Shown here: piece after piece, positions 43,624 to 52,341 of the stretch
Layout: each line of letters begins with the position of its first letter
Position numbering within the stretch: position 1 is the stretch's first letter
DNA from: Clostridia bacterium
GTDB taxonomy: Bacteria; Bacillota; Clostridia; Oscillospirales; Acutalibacteraceae
DNA length: 64,000 nucleotides
Direction of reading: 5' to 3'
Assembly (NCBI GenBank): GCA_017625095.1
Contig: JAGALQ010000019.1
Span: 45,303-109,302, forward strand
The notes under the pieces: generated by a model
What the model was told of the DNA's origin: nothing
The model's database searches: none
What the model saw: only the letters and a program-made list of their open reading frames with translations
Translations under genes and position numbers: made by a program

Positions 43624-44403
43624 TTATTTCTCGGAAAAACCGTTCATCTCGTTGAGAATGCTTCGTACTCTGTCGGGGCAGTCGGTGATGATGCCGTCGA
43701 CACCTGCTTTTATCATATTGCGTATTTCTTCAGATTCGTTGACGGTCCACACGTTAACCTGGAGCCCTTTTTCGTGTGCCCTTTTCACAAAGCTGCCTCT
43801 GATGCAAAGTTTGTTCGGATGTGCTGCATGGCACTGCATTTCAACCATTGCGGCATAGGGCGGCACAATTGCGAGGTGCGCCTTGGTATAGCCTGCAGGG
43901 TAGAGGAATGCTGTTTTGCACTTGGGATCAATCTGCTTGATATATTCAAGTATTTCTTTGCTGAAGCTTGAGATGAGAAGAATATCGCTCAGACCTCTTG
44001 CTTCAACAGCCTCGAGTGTTTTTTTGACGAGCGTTTCGCGCCTTGCGTCATCCTTTTCGGGCTTTAGCTCGATGTTGAGCACCTTGAGACCTTTTCCGAC
44101 TGCAAGGTCAAGAAACTCATCAAGTGTGGGCAGAGTCGTACCTTCGAATTTCGGGTCGAAGTATGAACCGAAATCGTACTGTCTGAGCTCTTCAAGGGTC
44201 ATCTTTTCGATTTCACCCGAGCCGTTTGAGGTTTCGTCGATTGTGTAGTTGTGGCAGATTACGGGAACATTATCCTTGGAAAGATGAACGTCGGTTTCAA
44301 AACCGTCAGTTCCCATTTCGATTGCTTTTTTGAATGCGGGAATGGTGTTCTGCGGTGCTCTCTTGTTTGCACCTCTGTGAGCGATAATGTTTATATTATA
44401 CAT
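43624..44403 (-). CDS. Glycerophosphodiester phosphodiesterase
   Basis: The 259-residue protein has the GDPD signature: IIAHRGANKRAPQNTIPAF, DGFETDVHLSKDNVPVICHN, LNIELKPE and VWTVNESEEIRNMIKAGVDG. His, Arg and the Glu/Asp pair bind the metal and the phosphodiester. It hydrolyses glycerophosphodiesters to glycerol 3-phosphate and an alcohol. There is no signal peptide, so it is cytoplasmic. It follows argS by 17 bases and is probably the last gene of the ddl-DUF1934-argS transcript. Confidence 0.93.
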   Translation of the reverse strand: MYNINIIAHRGANKRAPQNTIPAFKKAIEMGTDGFETDVHLSKDNVPVICHNYTIDETSNGSGEIEKMTLEELRQYDFGSYFDPKFEGTTLPTLDEFLDLAVGKGLKVLNIELKPEKDDARRETLVKKTLEAVEARGLSDILLISSFSKEILEYIKQIDPKCKTAFLYPAGYTKAHLAIVPPYAAMVEMQCHAAHPNKLCIRGSFVKRAHEKGLQVNVWTVNESEEIRNMIKAGVDGIITDCPDRVRSILNEMNGFSEK

Positions 44404-44420
44404 TTAAAACACTCCTTGGA

Positions 44421-46115
44421 TTACATTGACTCGGGCACTGTGATTCTGAGCATTGTGAGAACGTTGCTGAGTGTTGCTTTTACGCATGAGCAAAGGTAAA
44501 GTCTTGCGTGGGTGAGTGCCGCATCTTCGCTGCTGACACGGCAGGCATTGTAGAACTTGTGGAAGAGAGTTGCAAGTTCTACACAGTAACGTGTGATTCT
44601 TGCGGGATCATAGTTCTTTGCTGCGTTGACGATTTCACCTGTAAGAGAGGCAAGGTGGCTGATAAGCTCTCTTTCCTCTGCTGCAGTGAGAAGCAGAAGC
44701 TCCTCGTCTGTGCAGTCTACACTGTTTATATCGTCGATGCCGAGCTTTCTGAAAATGCTGCAGATACGTGCGTGAGCATACTGGCAGTAGTAAACGGGAT
44801 TCTGAGCGCTCTGTTCAACAGCAAGGTCAAGGTCGAAATCCATCTGTGAGCCGGGCTCGCGGATGTTGAAGAGGAAACGTACCGCATCAATCGGAATCTC
44901 TTCGAGAAGATCCTCAAGTGTGATAGACTTGCCTGTACGCTTGCTCATTCTTACAACTTCGCCGCCGCGTGTGAGACGGACAAGCTGCATAAGCAGGATA
45001 TCGAGCTTTGAAGAATCTGTGCCGAGAGCTTCAAGCACACCCTTCATTCTTGCAACGTGACCGTGGTGGTCAGCACCCCAGATGTTGATGGCTTTATCGA
45101 ACTTTCTGCTCTCAAGCTTATTGCGATGATATGCGATATCTGCCGCGAAATATGTCGGGTTGCCGTTGGCACGGACAAGGACCTCGTCCTTTTCGCCGCC
45201 GTGCTCCGTTGCCTTGTACCAGACCGCACCGTCCTTTTCGTAGGTGAGACCTTTTTCTTTGAGCATTGTAAGTGTTTCTTCAAGCTCACCGCTCCGGTAG
45301 AGTGAACTTTCGCGGAACCATACGTCGTAATCAATTCTGTATTTATCGAGGTTTGCGTGCATTTTATCGATGTTGAGGGGAAGTGCAAACTCAACAAGTG
45401 CGGCTCTGCGCTCCTCTTCGGTTGCGCTCATATATTTGTCGCCGTGAATGTCGGCAAACTGCTGTGCACGCTCCTTGATGTCTTCACCGTGGTAGCTGTC
45501 TTCAGGCAGCTCAACAGCGTCTTCACCCTTGAAAATCTGCTGGTAACGTACGTCGAGTGAAAGGCCGAATTTTGCAATCTGGTTGCCTGCATCGTTGACG
45601 TAAAACTCGCGTGTTACCTTATAGCCTGCCCAATCGAGAACAGCTGCAAGGCAGTCGCCGAGTGCGCCGCCTCTTGCGTTGCCCATGTGCATGGGACCTG
45701 TGGGGTTGGCTGAAACAAATTCGACGTTGATGGTTTTGCCCTCGCCGAAATCCGAACGTCCGTAATCCTCACCGCAGGAGCGCACGTCACGGAGAATTGC
45801 TGCATAGTAGCTGTCACTGAGGTAGAAGTTGATGAAGCCTGCGCCCGCAACCTCACACTTAGCAACGTATGTGCCTTCAAGGTCGAGATTTGCGCAGACG
45901 GCATCAGCTATCTGACGGGGTGCGCGGCGGAAAACCCTTGCGCCTGCCATAGCGGCGTTTGTTGAGAAATCGCCGTTGGCACGGTCTGCCGGAACTTCAA
46001 TATTGAATGAGGGGATTTCAGCCTCTGGAAGAGCACCCGAAGCAATAGCTTTTTCAAAAGCCGCTGCGATTGCCGCAGACAGCTTATCCTGAACATTTTT
46101 GACTAACTTTGACAT
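44421..46115 (-). CDS. argS: Arginyl-tRNA synthetase
   Basis: The 564-residue class I synthetase has the N-terminal Add-1 domain, the HIGH-like box NPTGPMHMGNARGGALGD, the KMSKS-like box VVRMSKRTGKSI and the DALR anticodon-binding domain near the C-terminus (VYYCQYAHARICSIFRKLGI). Its length is typical. It lies directly downstream of a DUF1934 gene, an arrangement common in Bacillota. Confidence 0.98.
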   Translation of the reverse strand: MSKLVKNVQDKLSAAIAAAFEKAIASGALPEAEIPSFNIEVPADRANGDFSTNAAMAGARVFRRAPRQIADAVCANLDLEGTYVAKCEVAGAGFINFYLSDSYYAAILRDVRSCGEDYGRSDFGEGKTINVEFVSANPTGPMHMGNARGGALGDCLAAVLDWAGYKVTREFYVNDAGNQIAKFGLSLDVRYQQIFKGEDAVELPEDSYHGEDIKERAQQFADIHGDKYMSATEEERRAALVEFALPLNIDKMHANLDKYRIDYDVWFRESSLYRSGELEETLTMLKEKGLTYEKDGAVWYKATEHGGEKDEVLVRANGNPTYFAADIAYHRNKLESRKFDKAINIWGADHHGHVARMKGVLEALGTDSSKLDILLMQLVRLTRGGEVVRMSKRTGKSITLEDLLEEIPIDAVRFLFNIREPGSQMDFDLDLAVEQSAQNPVYYCQYAHARICSIFRKLGIDDINSVDCTDEELLLLTAAEERELISHLASLTGEIVNAAKNYDPARITRYCVELATLFHKFYNACRVSSEDAALTHARLYLCSCVKATLSNVLTMLRITVPESM

Positions 46116-46130
46116 TGTTATACCTCGCTT

Positions 46131-46547
46131 TTATTCGAAACGGAATGTGATCTTAAGCTTATTCTGCGAGCAGAAGCCTGTGTTGAAATCGAGCACGTAG
46201 CTGAAGAAAAGCTCGCCTTCGTTTTCGCTGACGCGGCTTTTTACCTCTTTGCCGTGAACACCGAGCATAAGGTCAACGTACTCTGTAGCATACATGCAGC
46301 TGTAACGCTTGCCGGGTTCAACAATGAGCTGTGCGTTGTGCTTGCCGCCAAGACGCTTCATTGTAACAACACCGTCAATATATGAAACGGTTGTTTCGCT
46401 GCCTTTGAAGTCTTCGGTTTCAAGGTATCGCAGAAGGTAGCCGTTTTCTTTTTCTTCATATCTGCCGACAGTTGAGAGCTTGGCGGTTTCTGTCTGACCG
46501 TCAATCTCGTGGCTGTCGTTTATTGTGATAACTACCTTACGGCTCAT
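46131..46547 (-). CDS. DUF1934 (YwiB-like) protein
   Basis: The 138-residue protein matches the DUF1934 family, a small lipocalin-like beta-barrel of unknown function that is often encoded beside argS. Recognisable parts are KVVITINDSHEIDGQTET, GYLLRYLETEDFKGSETTV and LDFNTGFCSQNKLKITFRFE. Its ATG overlaps the ddl stop by 4 bases, so the two are translationally coupled. Confidence 0.88.
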   Translation of the reverse strand: MSRKVVITINDSHEIDGQTETAKLSTVGRYEEKENGYLLRYLETEDFKGSETTVSYIDGVVTMKRLGGKHNAQLIVEPGKRYSCMYATEYVDLMLGVHGKEVKSRVSENEGELFFSYVLDFNTGFCSQNKLKITFRFE

Positions 46548-47620
46548 CGTCGGCTCTCCTTTCGCTCAATGGCGAGTCTGAGAATTCTGTCGAGCAGCTC
46601 GGGGTATGAAACTCCGCTGTGCTCAAAGAGCTTGGGGTACATACTGATTGATGTGAAGCCGGGAATTGTATTGATTTCGTTGAGGAGAATTCTCTCGTCG
46701 TTTACGAAGAAATCTACTCTTGAAAGACCTGCACAGCCGAGAGCTTTATACGCTTTGATTGCCTGTGCTTTTACAGCCTTGAGCTGCTCGTCGCTTATGC
46801 GTGCGGGAATGAAAAGACCGCTTGTGCCTGCGACATATTTTGCATCAAAATCATAGAAATCGTTGCAGGGTGCAATTTCACCGGGCGTTGCGACAATCGG
46901 CTCATCGTTGCCGAGTACGGCACATTCAACCTCTCTGCCGGTTACGGTTTCTTCGAGCACAACCTTGCTGTCGTTTGCGAATGCAACCTCAATGCCGTCT
47001 GCGAGTGAGTTGATGTCGGTTGCTTTGCTGATTCCGACGGAAGAGCCTGCGTTTGCGGGCTTTACGAATATCGGGTAGCCGAGTTTTTCAGCTGCTTCGT
47101 CAAGCAACTTCTGGGGATTGTTGCGGTATTCATGCTCTGTGAAGCTGAGCCATTTTGCCTGGTCGATGCCTGCTCTGTCTGCAAGTGCGTTTGTGACTGC
47201 TTTATCCATACAGTCGGCACTCGAGAGCATATCGCAGCCGACAAAGGGCAGATCTGCAAGCTGGAGCAGACCCTGCACAGTGCCGTCTTCACCGTTTTTG
47301 CCGTGAAGCACGGGGAAAACAACGTCAACCTTTGTTGTAACAGCCTTGCCGTCAACTATTTCGACAATGCCGCCTACGGAAGAATCGGGAACAAGGTATG
47401 CGGGGCGAAGCTTGGACTCATCTTCAAGCCATTTATCTTCGGGAAGAAGGTCAATGTCGCCGTCGTATCGCAGCCAGCGACCGTCCTTTGTTATGCCGAG
47501 CATAATGATGTCATATTTATCGCGGGGAATGTTACTGATAACGGATGCGGCGGATACGGTTGAAACGTCGTGTTCACTTGAGTTGCCGCCGAAAAGTGTA
47601 AGTACGGTAAGTTTTTCCAT
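46544..47620 (-). CDS. ddl: D-alanine--D-alanine ligase
   Basis: The 358-residue ATP-grasp ligase makes the D-Ala-D-Ala end of peptidoglycan precursors. Visible motifs are LFGGNSSEHDVSTVSAASV, FPVLHGKNGEDGTVQGLLQL, FVKPANAGSSVGISKATD and LLNEINTIPGFTSISMYP. The loop FYDFDAKYVAG has Lys-Tyr where D-Ala-D-lactate ligases have Phe, so normal vancomycin-sensitive precursors are predicted. The ATG at 47620 is set by AAGGAGA; a longer frame upstream has no family similarity. It leads the ddl-DUF1934-argS run. Confidence 0.95.
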   Translation of the reverse strand: MEKLTVLTLFGGNSSEHDVSTVSAASVISNIPRDKYDIIMLGITKDGRWLRYDGDIDLLPEDKWLEDESKLRPAYLVPDSSVGGIVEIVDGKAVTTKVDVVFPVLHGKNGEDGTVQGLLQLADLPFVGCDMLSSADCMDKAVTNALADRAGIDQAKWLSFTEHEYRNNPQKLLDEAAEKLGYPIFVKPANAGSSVGISKATDINSLADGIEVAFANDSKVVLEETVTGREVECAVLGNDEPIVATPGEIAPCNDFYDFDAKYVAGTSGLFIPARISDEQLKAVKAQAIKAYKALGCAGLSRVDFFVNDERILLNEINTIPGFTSISMYPKLFEHSGVSYPELLDRILRLAIERKESRR

Positions 47621-47763
47621 CAGAAATCTCCTTGGATGTTTTATGTGTTTGGATATAATACTTATATTTATACTCATACAAATATATATAATACCATAAA
47701 GAAACGGTTTGTTCAACTGTTGAGTTGCACATATTTTGCCGTGTATATTTACAAAAAAATATA

Positions 47764-47805
47764 AAGCGTTGCCGTCATCCATGACAGCAACGCTTGCTTT
47801 TTATG
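47764..47805. terminator. Terminator of the phosphoribosyltransferase gene
   Basis: AAGCGTTGCCGTCAT (47764-47778) pairs with ATGACAGCAACGCTT (47781-47795, one wobble). On the minus strand the stem follows the gene and runs into an A/T-rich tail with a T-run. The remaining 47621-47763 spacer is AT-rich and probably holds the ddl promoter. Confidence 0.8.
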
Positions 47806-47814
47806 TTATAATGT

Positions 47815-48462
47815 TCAGCCGAGCTTTGAGAAACCGTGACTGTTGATGAGTGCATCAAGCTTCTTGCCCTGCTTGCACAGCGGACACTCGTGAGAAGGAA
47901 CTGTGAAATATTCGGGCAGGTCATTGGGGTTGAAAACGGAGTTTACGGTGTAGCCTGCACATTCTTCTGCTGTTGAGAAGATTGATGCAACGCCTGAAAT
48001 CTCACCGCCGTAGTATTTGATTGCCTCAACTGCAGCCTTTGCGGTGTAACCGGTTGCAACGGAAACGGCAAGAACAAGAACGTGCTTACCCTGAATCATC
48101 GGTACGATGTTATCGCGGAATATCATCTGCGACGAGCCTGTCATTTCCGGAGTGACAACGTAGATTGTCTGGTGAGCGTTGATATTCATAAAGTCGTTTT
48201 TGGTCAGCTGGTCTGCAAGGCAGGTGCCGATAACCTCTGTGCCGTCAAGGCAGAGAATTGTATCAATGATTGTTGTGCTGTAGTTGTATGCGCTGCAAAG
48301 CTCTTTTGCAACAGCCTTAGCCTCGGAAAGACGTGACTTCTGAGCTACAACATCAATATAATAGTTACTGTGAGAATGGTTGGTTGCAAAGTGTCCTTTG
48401 AGCACACGAAGGTAAAGGTTATTGTGTTTTGTTTTGATTTTTGCAGAGTTCTGTATAGCCAT
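47815..48462 (-). CDS. Type I phosphoribosyltransferase (orotate PRTase-like)
   Basis: The 215-residue protein has the PRPP-binding strand and loop of type I phosphoribosyltransferases (HVLVLAVSVATGYTAKAAVE, then GGEISGVASIFS) preceded by a flexible-loop region (YVVTPEMTGSSQMIFRD). A C-terminal PSHECPLCKQG with a Cys pair looks like a metal site and is unusual. It is related to orotate phosphoribosyltransferase, but the classic acidic pair of the PRPP loop is replaced (AVSVATG), so it may act on another base or have a regulatory role. The ATG at 48462 follows GGAGGT. It is monocistronic. Confidence 0.75.
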   Translation of the reverse strand: MAIQNSAKIKTKHNNLYLRVLKGHFATNHSHSNYYIDVVAQKSRLSEAKAVAKELCSAYNYSTTIIDTILCLDGTEVIGTCLADQLTKNDFMNINAHQTIYVVTPEMTGSSQMIFRDNIVPMIQGKHVLVLAVSVATGYTAKAAVEAIKYYGGEISGVASIFSTAEECAGYTVNSVFNPNDLPEYFTVPSHECPLCKQGKKLDALINSHGFSKLG

Positions 48463-48604
48463 TAAAAGGATACCTCCAGTGGGGTGGTTGTTCATATCAG
48501 AGGATATGTATACTTATTGTACAACAAATACAGATTAATTACAAGAACTTTTTAGCTATTTTGTTGACAGATTTTTTGCCGAAGATAAAGTTTTGAAAAA
48601 ACTG

Positions 48605-48633
48605 TTGACATATCGGAAGAATTTTGATATTAT
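48605..48633 (+). promoter_or_regulatory. Sigma-A promoter of infC-rpmI-rplT
   Basis: Consensus TTGACA (48605-48610) and TATTAT (48628-48633) are 17 bases apart. A leader of about 160 bases follows before infC. Confidence 0.85.
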
Positions 48634-48744
48634 CGATGAGCAAACAAAGCAGGAACACTATGTCCTCACCGTCGGGGCAAAGCTCTACGGCGGTCAATAC
48701 TCTTCACTACGGTAGCTTTGCGGCTTATTGTGTGGTTTATTGTG

Positions 48745-48780
48745 TGCGTGGGTGTTTTCTGCCCACGCATTTATTAATTT
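48745..48780 (+). terminator. Leader attenuator of the infC operon
   Basis: TGCGTGGG (48745-48752) pairs perfectly with CCCACGCA (48762-48769) and is followed by TTTATTAATTTTT just before the infC ribosome site. In Bacillus the infC leader is controlled by L20. The position fits a transcription attenuator here. Confidence 0.75.
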
Positions 48781-48796
48781 TTGGGGGTGCTTGAAC

Positions 48797-49315
48797 ATTA
48801 GTGCTAAAGAACTGCAGATCAATGAAGAAATAAGGGATAAGGAGCTGCGTGTTATCAGCAGCGACGGTGAACAGCTCGGCATCATGTCAGCAAGCGAGGC
48901 TCTCCGCCTTGCAGAAGAACGTGATCTCGACCTGGTCAAGATTTCGCCTCAGGCAAAGCCGCCTGTGTGCAAAATCATGGACTACGGCAAGTATCGTTTT
49001 GATATGGCCAAGCGTGAAAAAGAAGCACGTAAAAATCAGCGCGTAGTTGATATTAAGGAAGTCCGCCTTTCGGTAAACATTGATACGCACGATTTCGACA
49101 CTAAGGTCGGCCACGCCAAGCGTTTCATCGCAGGCGGCGACAAAGTCAAGGTTTCAATTCGTTTCAGAGGACGTGAGATGGCTCACACCAACCTCGGTAT
49201 CGAAATTATGGAGCGTTTTGCACAGGCTTGTGCAGAGGTCGCTTCCGTCGAAAAGGCCGCAAAACTTGAGGGACGCCAGATGCTGATGTTCCTCGCACCT
49301 AAGCCCACTAAGTAA
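48797..49315 (+). CDS. infC: Translation initiation factor IF-3
   Basis: The 172-residue factor has the IF-3 N-domain ([20 protein letters not shown]), the linker ([20 protein letters not shown]) and the C-domain ([20 protein letters not shown]). No ATG, GTG or TTG lies at the expected place. The codon ATT at 48797, seven bases after GGGGGTG, gives the normal N-terminus, and infC is known for AUU-type starts that allow autoregulation by IF-3. A TTG two codons earlier is too close to the ribosome site. It leads the infC-rpmI-rplT operon. Confidence 0.95.
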   Translation: MSAKELQINEEIRDKELRVISSDGEQLGIMSASEALRLAEERDLDLVKISPQAKPPVCKIMDYGKYRFDMAKREKEARKNQRVVDIKEVRLSVNIDTHDFDTKVGHAKRFIAGGDKVKVSIRFRGREMAHTNLGIEIMERFAQACAEVASVEKAAKLEGRQMLMFLAPKPTK

Positions 49316-49337
49316 TACTAACAAGGAGGATAAAACA

Positions 49338-49535
49338 ATGCCTAAAATCAAAACTCACTCCGGTGCAAAGAAGCGTTTTAAACTGTCAAAGAACGGCAAG
49401 CCCATGAGAGGTCACGCCAACAAGTCCCACATCCTTACAAAGAAGAGCACAAAGCGCAAGAGAAATCTTCGCAAGACAACTGTTGCTGACGTAACAAACT
49501 GCAAGCAGATCAAGCGCCTTGTTCCCTACAAATAA
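49338..49535 (+). CDS. rpmI: Ribosomal protein bL35
   Basis: The 65-residue, highly basic protein ([38 protein letters not shown]) is the large-subunit protein bL35. AAGGAGG precedes it by 9 bases. It lies between infC and rplT in the standard order. Confidence 0.98.
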   Translation: MPKIKTHSGAKKRFKLSKNGKPMRGHANKSHILTKKSTKRKRNLRKTTVADVTNCKQIKRLVPYK

Positions 49536-49582
49536 TTCGGATAGGGTCGCACAAATAGTAAAATAATTGGAGGTAACTAATC

Positions 49583-49936
49583 ATGGCTCGTATTAAGGGC
49601 GCAACAATGACTCGTAAGAGAAGAAATAAAGTTCTCAAAATGGCTAAGGGCTACTATGGCTCAAAGGCAAAGCTTTTCAAGACTGCTAAGCAGGCTGTTA
49701 TGAAGTCCGGCCAGTATGCATACATCGGCCGTAAGCTCAAGAAGAGAGATTTCCGCCGCCTTTGGATCACACGTATCTCTGCTGCTGCAAAGATGAACGG
49801 TATGAACTACTCAACACTTATCAACGGCCTCAAGAAGGCAGGCATCAACCTCAACAGAAAGATGCTTTCCGAAATTGCAATCTCCGATCCTGCTGCATTC
49901 ACAGCAATCTGCGAGAAGGCAAAGGCTGCACTTTAA
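49583..49936 (+). CDS. rplT: Ribosomal protein bL20
   Basis: The 117-residue basic protein ([20 protein letters not shown], then [20 protein letters not shown]) is bL20, an early 50S assembly protein that in many bacteria also represses its own operon by binding the leader. It is followed by a terminator. Confidence 0.98.
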   Translation: MARIKGATMTRKRRNKVLKMAKGYYGSKAKLFKTAKQAVMKSGQYAYIGRKLKKRDFRRLWITRISAAAKMNGMNYSTLINGLKKAGINLNRKMLSEIAISDPAAFTAICEKAKAAL

Positions 49937-49950
49937 TAATCACGAATTTT

Positions 49951-49988
49951 GTCAAGCCCACGGTTATGTCCGAGGGCTTGACTTTTTT
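49951..49988 (+). terminator. Rho-independent terminator of the infC operon
   Basis: GTCAAGCCC (49951-49959) pairs with GGGCTTGAC (49974-49982) and is followed by TTTTTT. Confidence 0.92.
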
Positions 49989-49990
49989 AA

Positions 49991-50153
49991 GGTTCGCTGA
50001 TGGTGAAACCTTAAGCGTGTTATCGGTGGCTGTTTTTCCGCCATACTTTGCGAAAATGCTCGGCAATACACCAAGTATTGCCTGTGCTTTTCACTTTGTC
50101 TGACAAAAAAACATCACACCGCTAATCACGCTGCGGCTTCACATCAGCTCACA
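49991..50153. repeat. MITE-like palindromic element, copy B (about 163 bp)
   Basis: This copy matches the minus-strand sequence of copy A at several points in the same order and spacing: GGT-CGCTGA at the left end, GGCTGTTTTTCCGCC, AAAATGCTCG, AATACAC, AAGTATTGCCTG and TCAGC near the right end. The terminal inverted repeats are degraded. It contains no gene. Confidence 0.7.
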
Positions 50154-50167
50154 GTCCGTAGTTTAAG

Positions 50168-50216
50168 ATGGCTGTTTTTTCACCATGCTTTGCGAAAATG
50201 TTCGGTGATACACAAA
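50168..50216. repeat. Partial third copy of the palindromic element
   Basis: TGGCTGTTTTTTCACCATGC, TTTGCGAAAATG and TTCGGTGATACACA repeat the left-centre part of copy B (from about 50036) with few changes. The right half is missing. Confidence 0.7.
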
Positions 50217-50243
50217 TTTTTCAATGAGTTGATTTATCAACTC

Positions 50244-50368
50244 AAATCATGGAACTGAATGCGAGAAATCATGGCAACAAGCCAAATCATGCGCAAGCAA
50301 ATCATTTCAAACCGGTTTTATGATTTGCAAAACTATATTTTGCGTGATTTGCGTTTTTATAAAAACGC
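50244..50368 (+). promoter_or_regulatory. Clustered AAATCAT sites and palindromes upstream of a methyltransferase gene
   Basis: AAATCAT occurs at 50244, 50266, 50284 and 50299, and in the opposite sense at 50320. The last pair forms GCAAATCAT...ATGATTTGC around a palindromic AAACCGGTTT. A perfect palindrome GCGTTTTTATAAAAACGC (50351-50368) sits just before the ribosome site. These could be operator sites or an RNA structure; no protein can be named. Confidence 0.4.
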
Positions 50369-50383
50369 ATTAGGAGAATTATT

Positions 50384-51169
50384 ATGCAAACACTTATTAC
50401 TGCAAAAGCAAACGAAAAAATAAAGTCTGCCGTTCATCTGCGTGACAGTGCGAAGGCAAGACGCGAAGAAGGAATGTTTTTTCTTGAAGGTGCAAGGCTC
50501 TGTGCTGATGCATCAGCCAACGTTGAAATCGTCAGATTTTTCTTTACCGCAAAGGCTGAAGAGAAGTATTCCGAAGAGGTTTCTTTACTGCGTCAGAAGG
50601 CGGCGGAGAGCTGTGAGGTTTCTGAAGAAATTGCCGCAAAGCTGTCCGATACCTTTTCACCGCAGGGGATATTTTGTGTTTGCAAAACCCTTGACAAAAA
50701 GTATTATATAGATAAAATATATAGTAACGCAAAAATAATCGCACTTGAGAATATTCAGGATCCTGCAAATCTCGGTGCGATTGCACGCACGGCGGAGGCT
50801 CTCGGAGTCGGCGGTGCGGTGCTTTGCGGCTGCTGCGATGTGTATAACCCCAAGGCACAGCGTGCCGCTATGGGTTCACTGCTAAGGCTTCCGTTTATCA
50901 CTGTTGAGGATATGAGCCTTGCAATGAAGGATTTTGAAAGCAGGGGATATGTCACGCTGTCTTCAACACCGAGTGACAGTGCCGAGGATATAACAAAAAC
51001 CTCTCTCGGAGAAAAAACGGTTTGCGTTATCGGCAATGAGGGCAACGGTGTTACCGATAAAACAGCTATGAGCTGTATGCACAGGGTGCGTGTGCCGATG
51101 AGGGGCAGAGCGGAATCACTCAACGCATCGATGGCGGCGGCGATAATTATGTGGGAGCTGATGAGATGA
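50384..51169 (+). CDS. TrmH/SpoU-family RNA methyltransferase
   Basis: The 261-residue protein has an N-terminal L30-like substrate domain (SAKARREEGMFFLEGARL) and the SpoU knot motifs (QDPANLGAIARTAEALG, VIGNEGNGV and VPMRGRAESLNASMAAAI). This is the layout of TrmH-type 23S rRNA ribose methylases (RlmB-like group). AGGAG precedes the ATG. Its stop overlaps the dprA start by 4 bases (ATGA), so the two are coupled. Confidence 0.92.
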   Translation: MQTLITAKANEKIKSAVHLRDSAKARREEGMFFLEGARLCADASANVEIVRFFFTAKAEEKYSEEVSLLRQKAAESCEVSEEIAAKLSDTFSPQGIFCVCKTLDKKYYIDKIYSNAKIIALENIQDPANLGAIARTAEALGVGGAVLCGCCDVYNPKAQRAAMGSLLRLPFITVEDMSLAMKDFESRGYVTLSSTPSDSAEDITKTSLGEKTVCVIGNEGNGVTDKTAMSCMHRVRVPMRGRAESLNASMAAAIIMWELMR

Positions 51170-52308
51170 GCGCTGCTTACGCAGACGAAGCATATGAGAT
51201 ATGGCTGGCTCATGCACTTGGTGCAGGCTCGGATTATACGGCTGCAGTTGCCGAATTCGGCAGTGCTCGTAATTTCTTTGAGGCAAGCGAAACCGAGTGG
51301 CGGATGCTTGGCATATTCAAACCGTCTCAGATTGAAAAGCTTTCAAAGCGTGATATTGCACGTGCATCCAAAGCGGCTCAGATATGTAAAAACAATTCGT
51401 GGCATATAGTTTCACAGTGCAGTGAATATTATCCCGTGCACCTGAAAAACATAACCGATAGTCCGGCTCTGCTTTATGTCAACGGTGACCCCGGATGTCT
51501 GAAAGCAAGGCTCACCGTATCAATAGTCGGCGCAAGAGATGCCTCGCGCTACGGCAAAGAGGTTGCGTACAGGCTTGCGGCTTCCCTTACCAGAGCAGGT
51601 GTTACCATTATAAGCGGCGGTGCACTCGGCATAGATTCCGCTTCTCACGAGGGCGCGATAAGTGCAGGCGGCAAAACGGTTGCCGTTATGGGCTGCGGTC
51701 TTGGTGCGGGTTATCTGCCCGAAAATGAAGCACTGCGCAACAGCGTATCACAAAACGGTGCGGTTATCAGTGAATACTATCCGCTGTCGTCTCCGACAAG
51801 GGGTAGTTTTCCGATGCGCAACCGTATAATCAGCGGTATGTCACTTGCTACCGTTATTGTCGAAGCCGGCGAAAAAAGCGGCTCACTCGGCACTGCACAT
51901 CACGCAATCCGTCAGGGCAGAGATGTCTGTGCCGTACCCGGAGATGCAATCAGTTCGGCTTACATCGGATCAAACATCCTTATTGCAAACGGTGCAAAGC
52001 CTGTTTTTTCAGCGGCTGATGTTTTGTCCGATTATGCTTACACATATCCCGACCTGATTGACCTTGACAGTGTGGAGCGTACGCTTGCACCTGTTGCAAA
52101 TGCCGCTCCCGTCAAACAGCGTACACCCGATAATCTTAACAAGACACAAAGTGCTGTCTACGCTCTTTTCGGTGATGAGCCGATATCGTACGACACGCTT
52201 GTTATAAAAAGCGGCCTTGCCGCGCCGGAGCTTTCCGTTGTGCTTACCGAGCTTGAGCTCGAGGGCATAATTACCTGCTGCCCCGGAAACCGATACAAAA
52301 TTATCTGA
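51166..52308 (+). CDS. dprA: DNA processing protein DprA/Smf
   Basis: The 380-residue protein has the extended Rossmann fold of DprA (VSIVGARDASRYGKEVAYRL, IISGGALGIDSASHEGA, GSFPMRNRIISGMS, VEAGEKSGSLGTAHHAI) with an N-terminal SAM-like part and a C-terminal winged helix (DEPISYDTLVIKSGLAAPEL). DprA loads RecA on incoming single-stranded DNA. The ATG at 51166 overlaps the upstream stop. The gene sits before topA, as in many Bacillota. Confidence 0.95.
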   Translation: MSAAYADEAYEIWLAHALGAGSDYTAAVAEFGSARNFFEASETEWRMLGIFKPSQIEKLSKRDIARASKAAQICKNNSWHIVSQCSEYYPVHLKNITDSPALLYVNGDPGCLKARLTVSIVGARDASRYGKEVAYRLAASLTRAGVTIISGGALGIDSASHEGAISAGGKTVAVMGCGLGAGYLPENEALRNSVSQNGAVISEYYPLSSPTRGSFPMRNRIISGMSLATVIVEAGEKSGSLGTAHHAIRQGRDVCAVPGDAISSAYIGSNILIANGAKPVFSAADVLSDYAYTYPDLIDLDSVERTLAPVANAAPVKQRTPDNLNKTQSAVYALFGDEPISYDTLVIKSGLAAPELSVVLTELELEGIITCCPGNRYKII

Positions 52309-52341
52309 ATAAACACCCTTCAAATGAAAGGATAAGAGCTT

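Noticed and set aside
48553-48582. Another TTGACA upstream of infC
   Set aside because: No acceptable -10 box lies 16-18 bases downstream, whereas the TTGACA at 48605 has a good one.
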